Assembly (NCBI RefSeq): GCF_905397395.1
Contig: NZ_CAJPVH010000020.1
Span: forward strand, 29,999-93,998
Reading direction: 5' to 3'
Source of the DNA: Cupriavidus campinensis
GTDB lineage: Bacteria > Pseudomonadota > Gammaproteobacteria > Burkholderiales > Burkholderiaceae
Length of the DNA stretch: 64,000 bases
Below are positions 58,250-64,000 of this stretch, in pieces; the stretch's first letter is position 1; every line of letters starts with the position of its first letter. Below the pieces are notes generated by a model that was not told the DNA's origin, did no database searches, and was given only the letters and a program-made list of their open reading frames with translations. Position numbers and translations under genes: made by a program.

Positions 58250-60073
58250 CTACCCGTTGGCGTCGCGCCGGCCGGCCTCGCTGTGCGTTGCGGGATGGTG
58301 GGGATATTGCACCAGCAGCGCGCTCACCACGCCATTGGTCCAGCCGAAGCCGTCCTGCAGGGGATACTCGCCACCCCCGCCGCCCTCGGCGCCATCGCTG
58401 CGCGGCCCGAGCCGGTATTTCTCGACCAGCTTGTACGCGTGGGTGTAGAGGCTGGCCACCGTGGCCAGCCAGCGCTGTGCAATCTCGTCGGCCAGCGCCT
58501 TGCAGCCGTAGTGCCGCAACCCGTGGATGGCGATCCACTGCAACGGGGCCCAGCCATTGGGCTGGTCCCACTGCTGGCCGGAGTTGCGCTCGGTCGTGGC
58601 CAGGCCGCCGGCCTCGAGCAGCCGGGCGCGCGCCACTTCGGCCACCCGTGCGGCCTGCGCCGGTGTGGCCAGCCGCAGGTAGAGCGGCATCAGCGTCGCT
58701 GCCGTCAGCAGGTCGCGCCGCTTGCCGCGCTGCCAGTCGAAATCGAAGAATGCGCCGGTGTCTTCGTCCCACATGCTGGCGAAGATGGCGTGGCGCCGCC
58801 GGTCTGCGGCTTCCGTGTATCGCTTGGCGGAATCGTGGTCGCCGCTTGCCCTGCACAGCGTGGCCAGCCGGATCTCGGCGTGCCAGAGCAGGGCGTTGAG
58901 GTCGATGGGCAGGATGCAGGTGGTGCGGATGGTGGCGAGGTCGCTGGCCGGCGCCTGCGAATACCCGGCTGTCGCATCGGGTTGGGCATCGCACCAGCGC
59001 GAACTGAAATCCCAGCCCGATTCGGCCGCCGCGCGCAGGTCGCGGAACACGATATGGTGGGGCCGGCCGCTGCGCCGCGCCGTTTCCACGTCCTCAAGGT
59101 AGGCCTCCTCGCGCGGATGGGCGCGGTCATCCCAGTAGCGGTTCAGCACCGCGCCATCAGGCAGCCGCACCACGCGCCGGTAGGCTCCGCCGGGCCGCAG
59201 GTGCTCCGCGCCGTCCATCCAGAATGCATACTCGCGCTTCAGTTGCGGCAGGTAGGCGCACGCATCGGTGACATGGCCTTCGAACAGCGTGGTCATCAGC
59301 GAGAACACGGGCGGCTGCGAGCGGGTGAGGTAATACGTGCGCGTGCCGTTGGGCACCAGCCCATAGGTATCGATCAGGTAGGCGAAGTTGTCCGCCATGG
59401 CGCGCATCAGGTCGTGCCGGCCGCTGGCCGCCAGCCCGAGCATCGTGAAATACGAGTCCCAGTAATAGAGTTCGCGGAAGCGCCCGCCCGGCACCACGTA
59501 GGGGCGCGGCAGCGGCAGCAGCGAGCAGAGCGACGGATGCTCGGCGGGCTCGCGCGTCAGCACCGGCCACAGGCCGTCGATATGGTCGCGCAGGGAGTGG
59601 TCGGGGTTGGAGACATAGTGCTCGTCCGGAATCGTCTCGCGCGCGAAATGCGCCTGCACGAATGCATCGAGCGAGAAATCCGCCGCCTCGCGTTGGGCGC
59701 GATAGCGCTCCAGGATGACCTCCGGCGCCACCAGCGGCACACAGTCGGGAAATGTCTTGCTGTCAGCGAACAGGCCGCTGGCCTGCACGTCGACGAACAG
59801 CTCGGCGTAGCGCTCGGCCGGCGACACCGCATCGGCCGCCGCGCAGCCATGGAGCGTGCGCGGACCGGGGCAGGGCAGGTGGGTGACCGTGGGCGCCAGC
59901 GCGTGGCAATGCGCGGGGCGCGGGGTGTCGGCGCAGCTGGCCTGCCGGGCGGCAGCAGCATCGGCCGCTGCCGGGCGGGTGTGGGCGACGACGTGCGGCA
60001 CCGATTGGGGCCCCGTTTGGGCCGCCGGCCCGGGCGTGGCGCCGTCTCGCGCCGTCCTGCCTTGCAGTCGCAT
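58250..60073 (-). CDS. GH37 alpha,alpha-trehalase
   Basis: A 607-residue glycoside hydrolase of family 37. GGGAGG lies 7 bases before the ATG used; an ATG two codons earlier would be too close to it. The first ~80 residues are Ala/Pro/Arg-rich and lack a convincing signal peptide, so location is unclear. The two trehalase signatures are intact, PGGRFRELYYWDSYF and QWDQPNGWAPLQW, as are ESGWDFSSRW (catalytic acid Asp) and the HAYKLVEKYR segment with the probable catalytic base Glu; DGFGWTNGV closes the fold. It hydrolyses trehalose to two glucose. The tail after the catalytic fold includes a Gly-rich insertion (EGGGGGEY). Confidence 0.92.
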   Translation of the reverse strand: MRLQGRTARDGATPGPAAQTGPQSVPHVVAHTRPAAADAAAARQASCADTPRPAHCHALAPTVTHLPCPGPRTLHGCAAADAVSPAERYAELFVDVQASGLFADSKTFPDCVPLVAPEVILERYRAQREAADFSLDAFVQAHFARETIPDEHYVSNPDHSLRDHIDGLWPVLTREPAEHPSLCSLLPLPRPYVVPGGRFRELYYWDSYFTMLGLAASGRHDLMRAMADNFAYLIDTYGLVPNGTRTYYLTRSQPPVFSLMTTLFEGHVTDACAYLPQLKREYAFWMDGAEHLRPGGAYRRVVRLPDGAVLNRYWDDRAHPREEAYLEDVETARRSGRPHHIVFRDLRAAAESGWDFSSRWCDAQPDATAGYSQAPASDLATIRTTCILPIDLNALLWHAEIRLATLCRASGDHDSAKRYTEAADRRRHAIFASMWDEDTGAFFDFDWQRGKRRDLLTAATLMPLYLRLATPAQAARVAEVARARLLEAGGLATTERNSGQQWDQPNGWAPLQWIAIHGLRHYGCKALADEIAQRWLATVASLYTHAYKLVEKYRLGPRSDGAEGGGGGEYPLQDGFGWTNGVVSALLVQYPHHPATHSEAGRRDANG

Positions 60074-60129
60074 GGCCATGCCTCCCAGGGGATTGGTTCA
60101 CGGTGAGAGTCAGGGGGATTGGGCAAAGT

Positions 60130-60432
60130 TCAAACCGACCGGTCTTCGGCACCCGCAATGCGGGGAATACGTTTGCGGGGCTTCTGCGCAGCCTGCCACA
60201 AGTCATAGGTCGTCTGCATGCCGCTCCACATCTCGCGGCTCGCGCCCAGCGCCTCTTCCAGCCGGATCGAGATATCAGGCGTAATGGCCGCATGGCCATT
60301 CACGATGCGCGACAGCGTGGCGCGCGTCACCCCGATATGGCGGGCGAAGGCGGAGATGGTCATGGAATCCAGGCCGTCCAGCCATTCGGCGAGCACCGAG
60401 CCCGGGTGGGGAGGATTGTGCATTCGAGTCAT
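60130..60432 (-). CDS. higA: HigA-family antitoxin
   Basis: A 100-residue helix-turn-helix antitoxin. Its start MTRMHNPPHPGSVLAEWLDGL carries the MHNPPHPG signature of HigA; the HTH reads MTISAFARHIGVTRATLSRIVNGHAAITPDISIRLEEALG (about 24-63), followed by MWSGMQTTYDLWQA, also typical. It follows the toxin gene by 17 bases, the order toxin-antitoxin being normal for higBA. It neutralises HigB and represses the operon, most likely through the perfect dyad upstream of higB. The C-terminal KPRKRIPRI tail is basic. Confidence 0.92.
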   Translation of the reverse strand: MTRMHNPPHPGSVLAEWLDGLDSMTISAFARHIGVTRATLSRIVNGHAAITPDISIRLEEALGASREMWSGMQTTYDLWQAAQKPRKRIPRIAGAEDRSV

Positions 60433-60449
60433 GCGTTGTCTCGCGGTCC

Positions 60450-60728
60450 TTAGTGATAGTCCTGATAGTTGACGACGATCGCGTCGTCACCATCGAACCG
60501 GAACGTCAGTCGCCAGCAGTGGTCGACGTGTACCGACCAATGATCAACCAGCGTTCCGCTAAGTCGATGCAATCGCCAGCCTGGCAATCCGAGATCTTCG
60601 GGGCGCTTGGCGTGGTCGAGGACAAAGAGTTGCCTGCGTAGCCTCTCCGCGTGATGCGGCTGGATGCCTGCTTTGGAACCCGTCTCGAAGAAACGCCTCA
60701 GGCCAGGATGCGCGAAGCTTTTGATCAT
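60450..60728 (-). CDS. higB: HigB-family toxin (RelE/ParE superfamily)
   Basis: A 92-residue RelE-fold toxin. MIKSFAHPGLRRFFETGSKAGIQPHHAERLRRQLFVLDHAKRPEDLGLPGWRLHRLSG and the C-terminal WSVHVDHCWRLTFRFDGDDAIVVNYQDYH are typical of HigB; basic and aromatic residues near the end form the ribosome-dependent mRNA cleavage site. It is followed by higA and preceded at 14 bases by an operator dyad. The ORF is intact, so the module is probably functional. Confidence 0.92.
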   Translation of the reverse strand: MIKSFAHPGLRRFFETGSKAGIQPHHAERLRRQLFVLDHAKRPEDLGLPGWRLHRLSGTLVDHWSVHVDHCWRLTFRFDGDDAIVVNYQDYH

Positions 60729-60741
60729 GTCAGTGTTGGCT

Positions 60742-60770
60742 CGAAGTGTATAGCCTCGCTATACACTTCG
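60742..60770. promoter_or_regulatory. Operator dyad of the higBA operon
   Basis: CGAAGTGTATAGC and GCTATACACTTCG are perfect 13-base inverted arms around a 3-base centre, ending 14 bases before the higB start on the minus strand. TATAGC/TATACA within the arms probably includes the -10 region. Strong candidate for HigA (HigBA) autorepression. Confidence 0.85.
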
Positions 60771-60994
60771 CAAGGCATTGCTGAATGCCGGACGATGGTC
60801 GTTTTCGCGTCTTCGCAGGGCTGGCGCGCGCAACGATTTCCCGTTGTCCGGGAGAATCGCTTCGATAGGGCTGGCGGATGCGAGTTCTCGCCCCCGAGCC
60901 CATTTGGCCTAACGCGCGCGGATCTGTTACGAAGGGTGCAAATCCTGATGCAGTCCGTTGTGCAGCGGCGACAAACTCGCCTGCAACACCCCTC

Positions 60995-61936
60995 TCACCG
61001 CCCCGCCGCAATCCCCCTGATCCCTGCCACGAACGCCTCCGCCACGGGTTCCAGCGTGCGGTCGCTGTGGCGGAGCAGGCCGATGGGTTCCTCGGTGCCC
61101 TGGGTGTCCACGGGCAGGAGCACCATCTCGCCGGCGGCCACGGCGCGGCGGGCGGCAGAGAGGGGCGCGGCCCAGACGGTGTCGCTCTGCTGCGTGAGCA
61201 GGCGGCCCAGGTAGGCGTCGGCGGTTTCCACGCAACCTTCGGGCAGGGTGTGGCCGTGGCGTGCCAGCAGGCTTTCGGTGCTGTGGCGCGGGATCGAGCC
61301 GACTGCCGGAATCACCAGCGGCCACGCCAGCACCTCGCGCATGGTGGGGCGCGCGTTGTCCGCCAGCGGATGGCCCGCGCGCACGGCCAGCACCAGCGGC
61401 TCCGGGCCCAGCGATTCGAACCAGAGGCCCTCCATGACGGCGGGGTCGTCCATGCGGCCGATGACGAGGTCGAGCACGTCGGCCTTGAGGAGGTCGATCA
61501 GCGTGCGGTTCATGCCGGTCTGCACGGCCAGCGCCACCTCGGGGTGCGCGGCGCGGAACTGCGAGACGGCGTCGAGCAGCAGCGCCGGCACGATGCTCGG
61601 CAGCGCGCCCACCCGGATGCGCTCGTGGCGCGGGGCATCAGCGCCAGCCAGGCTGTCCGCCGCCGCGTCCACGTCCTCGATGATGCGCAGCGCATGGCGC
61701 AGGAAGCGCATGCCGGCCGCAGTCAGGTCCGTGCCCGCGCGCTGGCGCACCAGCAGCCGGGTGCCGACCAGTTCCTCGAGTTCGGTCAGCGTCTTGGACA
61801 CCGCCGGCTGGGTCAGGCCCAGCCGCGCGCCGGCCCGGCCCAGGTGCTGGGTCTGCGCCACGGTGACAAAGCAGTGCAGGTGCCGCAGCCGAATGCGGTT
61901 ACGGAACAGTTCGGGCGACGGATCAGTGACATCCAT
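60995..61936 (-). CDS. pcaQ: PcaQ-like LysR-family activator of protocatechuate genes
   Basis: A 313-residue LysR protein. The DNA-binding part is IRLRHLHCFVTVAQTQHLGRAGARLGLTQPAVSKTLTELEELVGTRLLVR (about 15-64), with the LRHLHCF start typical of PcaQ. The effector domain includes RIRVGALPSIVPALLLDAV and GPEPLVLAVRAGHPLA. It is divergent from pcaHG with 102 bases between starts, the standard pcaQ arrangement; PcaQ responds to beta-carboxymuconate. The intergenic dyad described separately is the likely binding site. Confidence 0.9.
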   Translation of the reverse strand: MDVTDPSPELFRNRIRLRHLHCFVTVAQTQHLGRAGARLGLTQPAVSKTLTELEELVGTRLLVRQRAGTDLTAAGMRFLRHALRIIEDVDAAADSLAGADAPRHERIRVGALPSIVPALLLDAVSQFRAAHPEVALAVQTGMNRTLIDLLKADVLDLVIGRMDDPAVMEGLWFESLGPEPLVLAVRAGHPLADNARPTMREVLAWPLVIPAVGSIPRHSTESLLARHGHTLPEGCVETADAYLGRLLTQQSDTVWAAPLSAARRAVAAGEMVLLPVDTQGTEEPIGLLRHSDRTLEPVAEAFVAGIRGIAAGR

Positions 61937-61942
61937 AACAAA

Positions 61943-61982
61943 AAGTCATCTAAATTACGCAAAAACTCAATTTACATGACTT
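61943..61982. promoter_or_regulatory. Long inverted repeat in the pcaQ-pcaH promoter region
   Basis: AAGTCATCTAAATT (61943-61956) and AATTTACATGACTT (61969-61982) are inverse complements with one mismatch, separated by 12 bases. It lies 56 bases before pcaH and just upstream of pcaQ, the expected position for a LysR activation site. Confidence 0.72.
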
Positions 61983-62038
61983 ACGGCGTTGCTTACAGTC
62001 TAAGTCTCGCCACATTCATCAAAAACGGAGACAGCGCG

Positions 62039-62743
62039 ATGCCCCCACGCCCCGGTCCCTACCGTCGCCCGTACTGGGACACCCAGCCCCCGTACCGCTT
62101 CGACCCCTACGCGTCCACCCAGCTGCGCGCGCCGTCCCAGCCGCTGATCGCGCTGCCGCAATCGCTGTCCGAGCTGACCGGCCCGACTTTCGGCCCGGAG
62201 TTCGTCCGCGAAGGCGACAACGACCTGACCGCCGGCCATGGCGGCGAGCCGATTGGCGAGCGGATTCTCGTGACGGGCCGCGTGCTCGACGAGAACGGCC
62301 GCCCAGTGCCGCACGCGCTGATCGAGATCTGGCAGGCCAATGCCGCCGGCCGCTACGTGCACAAGCGCGACCAGCACGACGCGCCGCTCGACCCCCATTT
62401 CACGGGCGATGGCCGCACGCTTACGGATGCGCAGGGCCGCTACCAGTTCCAGACCATCAAGCCGGGTGCCTACCCGTGGCGCAATCATCACAACGCGTGG
62501 CGTCCGCAGCACATTCACTTCTCGCTGTTCGGCAATGCCTACGCCACGCGTCTGGTCACGCAGATGTATTTCCCCGGCGACCCGCTGCTCGCGTACGACC
62601 CGATCTTCAACTGCGTGCCCGATGCCAAGGCACGCGACCGCCTGATCGCCACGTTCGACTGGGCCACCACCTCGCCTGAATACGCGCTCGGCTACCAATT
62701 CGATATCGTGCTGCGTGGCCGTGATGCCACGCCGATGGAGTAA
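62039..62743 (+). CDS. pcaH: Protocatechuate 3,4-dioxygenase beta subunit
   Basis: A 234-residue intradiol dioxygenase subunit with GGAG nine bases before the ATG. The non-haem Fe(III) ligands are readable: Tyr106 in NAAGRYVHKRDQ, Tyr145 in KPGAYPWRNHHNAWRP, His158 and His160 in PQHIHFSLFG. The family framework IEIWQANAAGRY and PLDPHFTGDGRTLTDAQGRYQFQTIKPG is complete. With PcaG it opens the aromatic ring of protocatechuate to 3-carboxy-cis,cis-muconate in the cytoplasm. pcaG follows after 4 bases. Confidence 0.96.
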   Translation: MPPRPGPYRRPYWDTQPPYRFDPYASTQLRAPSQPLIALPQSLSELTGPTFGPEFVREGDNDLTAGHGGEPIGERILVTGRVLDENGRPVPHALIEIWQANAAGRYVHKRDQHDAPLDPHFTGDGRTLTDAQGRYQFQTIKPGAYPWRNHHNAWRPQHIHFSLFGNAYATRLVTQMYFPGDPLLAYDPIFNCVPDAKARDRLIATFDWATTSPEYALGYQFDIVLRGRDATPME

Positions 62744-62747
62744 GGCC

Positions 62748-63317
62748 ATGCTCTACGCTACCGCCTCCCAAACCGTTGGGCCGTACCTCCATATCGGCCT
62801 TGCCGCGCTGGACTGCGCCGACCTGACCGCCGATGCACCGCAGCTTGCCGGCCAGCGCATCGTGATCGAGGGCCGTGTCATCGATGGCCGCGGCGAGCCC
62901 GTGCCGGACGGCATGGTCGAGATCTGGCAGGCCAATCCTGCCGGCCGCTATCGGCATGAGGAAGACACCGGCGACGCGCCGCTGGTGCCCGGCTTCACCG
63001 GCTTTGGCCGCGTGCCGACCGGCCCGGACGGCGATTTCCGCTTCGTCACGGTCAAGCCCGGCCCGGTGCCGGACCTCGCCGGCGGCCTGCAGGCGCCGCA
63101 CATCATGGTGTCCGTGTTCATGCGCGGGCTGGTCAAGCACGTGGCCACGCGGCTGTACTTCGGCGATGAAGCCGCCGCCAACGCCACCGACAGCGTGCTC
63201 GGCCTGGTGCCGTCCGCGCGCCGCGCCACGCTGGTTGCCGAGGCGACGGCCCCCGGCACCTACCGCTGGAACGTGGTGCTGCAGGGCGCGGACGAAACCG
63301 TGTTCTTCGATATCTGA
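62748..63317 (+). CDS. pcaG: Protocatechuate 3,4-dioxygenase alpha subunit
   Basis: A 189-residue subunit paralogous to PcaH but without the complete iron site, as normal for alpha subunits. Typical: YATASQTVGPYLHIGLAAL at the N-terminus (the substrate-pocket region), VEIWQANPAGRYRHEED, FTGFGRVPTGPDGDFRFVTVKPGPVPD, APHIMVSVFMRGLVKHVATRLYF and a short C-terminal DETVFFDI. It starts 4 bases after pcaH and shares its transcript. A terminator-like hairpin follows before pcaB. Confidence 0.96.
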   Translation: MLYATASQTVGPYLHIGLAALDCADLTADAPQLAGQRIVIEGRVIDGRGEPVPDGMVEIWQANPAGRYRHEEDTGDAPLVPGFTGFGRVPTGPDGDFRFVTVKPGPVPDLAGGLQAPHIMVSVFMRGLVKHVATRLYFGDEAAANATDSVLGLVPSARRATLVAEATAPGTYRWNVVLQGADETVFFDI

Positions 63318-63324
63318 CCCCGGC

Positions 63325-63350
63325 ACGCCTCGCCCTCCGCGAGGCGTTTT
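63325..63350 (+). terminator. Rho-independent terminator-like hairpin between pcaG and pcaB
   Basis: ACGCCTCGC (63325-63333), a 5-base loop and GCGAGGCGT (63339-63347) form a perfect 9-bp stem followed by TTT. It lies 8 bases after the pcaG stop and 44 bases before pcaB, so pcaB may be expressed at a lower level or from its own promoter. Confidence 0.75.
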
Positions 63351-63393
63351 GCCGCACAATCGGAGCCTTCCCACCGGTCCGCCCCCGCCGACG

Positions 63394-64000
63394 ATGCCCT
63401 CTATTTCCCGCCTGACCGATCCGATGTTCGGCAGTCCCGCCGTGCTCGCGATCTTCTCCGATACCGGCACGGTGCAGCGCATGCTCGATGCCGAGGCGGC
63501 CCTCGCGCGCGCCGAGGCGCACTGCGGCGTGATTCCCGCGCAGGCCGCTGCCGTCATCACCGAAGTCTGTGCCGATGCCGGCGTGATTGACCTCGACGCC
63601 CTCGCGCAGGCCGCCGTGGCCGGCGGCAACCTCGCCATCCCGTTCGTGAAGCAGCTGACCGCCGCCGTGGCGCGGCGCGATGCCGAGGCTGGCCGCTACG
63701 TCCATTGGGGCGCCACCAGCCAGGACATCATCGATACCGGCGCCGTGCTGCAACTGGCGGACGCCCTGCACGCCATCGACACCGACCTGCTGCGCCTGGG
63801 CGATGCCTGCGCGACGCTGGCCACCGCTCACCGCGCCACGCCGATGGTGGCGCGTACCTGGCTGCAGCACGCGCTGCCCACCACGTTCGGCCTGAAAGCC
63901 GGCGGCTGGGTCGATGCGCTGCGCCGCGCCGTGACCCGCCTGCGCCAGGCCGCCACTCAGGCGCGCGTGCTGCAATTCGGCGGCGCCGCCGGCACGCTGG
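63394..64000 (+). CDS. pcaB: 3-carboxy-cis,cis-muconate cycloisomerase, N-terminal part (cut by window edge)
   Basis: About 202 residues of a fumarase/aspartase-superfamily enzyme are visible, from ATG (MPSISRLTDPMFGSPAVLAIFSDTGTVQRML) to the window edge. Superfamily helices and the first conserved region are present, with HWGATSQDIIDTG (the T-S-Q-D segment of the active site) and ATPMVARTWLQHALPTTFGLKAGGWVDAL, both characteristic of PcaB. It lactonises 3-carboxymuconate, the product of PcaHG, to 4-carboxymuconolactone. The third conserved signature lies beyond the window. Confidence 0.94.
   Translation, partial: MPSISRLTDPMFGSPAVLAIFSDTGTVQRMLDAEAALARAEAHCGVIPAQAAAVITEVCADAGVIDLDALAQAAVAGGNLAIPFVKQLTAAVARRDAEAGRYVHWGATSQDIIDTGAVLQLADALHAIDTDLLRLGDACATLATAHRATPMVARTWLQHALPTTFGLKAGGWVDALRRAVTRLRQAATQARVLQFGGAAGTL

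Noticed and set aside
1..64000. tRNA, rRNA, insertion sequences, attachment sites and replication origins
   Set aside because: No cloverleaf-like sequence, rRNA stretch, transposase motif, terminal inverted repeats or iteron/DnaA-box clusters were noticed on reading either strand; a dedicated search could still find a degenerate example.

Overview
The window looks like a chromosomal or chromid segment of a Burkholderiaceae betaproteobacterium, most likely Cupriavidus or a close relative. Support: high GC with strong third-position GC bias, four Bug-type tripartite-tricarboxylate receptors without TctAB partners, many LysR/GntR-controlled catabolic cassettes, a pcaQ/pcaHGB locus, a Fur-type siderophore receptor with PiuC, and many ATGA-coupled operons. 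No rRNA, tRNA, transposase, integrase or CRISPR array is visible.

Layout. 1-6.1 kb: tripartite efflux operon (OMF lipoprotein, HlyD, MFS cut by the left edge) divergent from a TetR regulator; the regulator is followed by a Tat-exported alpha/beta hydrolase and an isochorismatase-like hydrolase. The same operator-like sequence lies before the regulator and before the hydrolase. 6.1-11.3 kb: trypsin-like protease, MoxR ATPase, DUF58 and vWA genes, with a second vWA gene divergent. 11.3-15.7 kb: a CaiB-type CoA transferase, Bug receptor and crotonase-like gene, divergent from a GntR/FCD regulator. 15.8-27.8 kb: Cdh-type CDP-diacylglycerol pyrophosphatase, then an orphan type VI secretion island: vgrG, a PGAP1/LCAT-like (Tle4-like) lipase with its lipoprotein immunity gene, a second diverged lipase, and four more immunity genes in tandem. 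The middle of this island is visibly less GC-rich and contains direct repeats. 27.8-32.6 kb: NiCoT nickel/cobalt permease under a cobalamin riboswitch; then a ClsB-like cardiolipin synthase, a YbhN-like membrane protein, a PIG-L deacetylase and a 45-residue membrane protein.

32.8-37.8 kb: Bug receptor, LeuC/LeuD-like hydratase, an isocitrate-lyase/PEP-mutase family lyase and a GntR/UTRA regulator, resembling the enzyme set of dimethylmaleate/dimethylmalate degradation, followed by a CsbD stress protein. 37.8-45.5 kb: FAD-linked oxidase, HpaI aldolase, aldehyde dehydrogenase, UxaA/GarD dehydratase and Bug receptor, divergent from a LysR regulator; probably an aldarate (sugar diacid) pathway. 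45.4-50.5 kb: amidase and Bug receptor, LysR regulator, and a DadA-like oxidase that shares promoter motifs with the receptor operon. 50.7-54.5 kb: LytS/LytTR two-component pair, a stand-alone 2TM protein homologous to the kinase sensor domain, an unknown small protein, an LprI-MliC fusion (putative lysozyme inhibitor) and a cupin.

54.8-58 kb: Fur-box-preceded TonB-dependent siderophore receptor and piuC. 58.2-64 kb: GH37 trehalase, HigBA-type toxin-antitoxin with a clear operator, and pcaQ divergent from pcaHGB (protocatechuate branch of the beta-ketoadipate pathway; pcaB is cut by the right edge).

The most unusual part is the phospholipase effector/immunity island, where two lipases are accompanied by five related immunity lipoproteins, two of them carrying near-identical blocks at a fixed 1,084-bp spacing.
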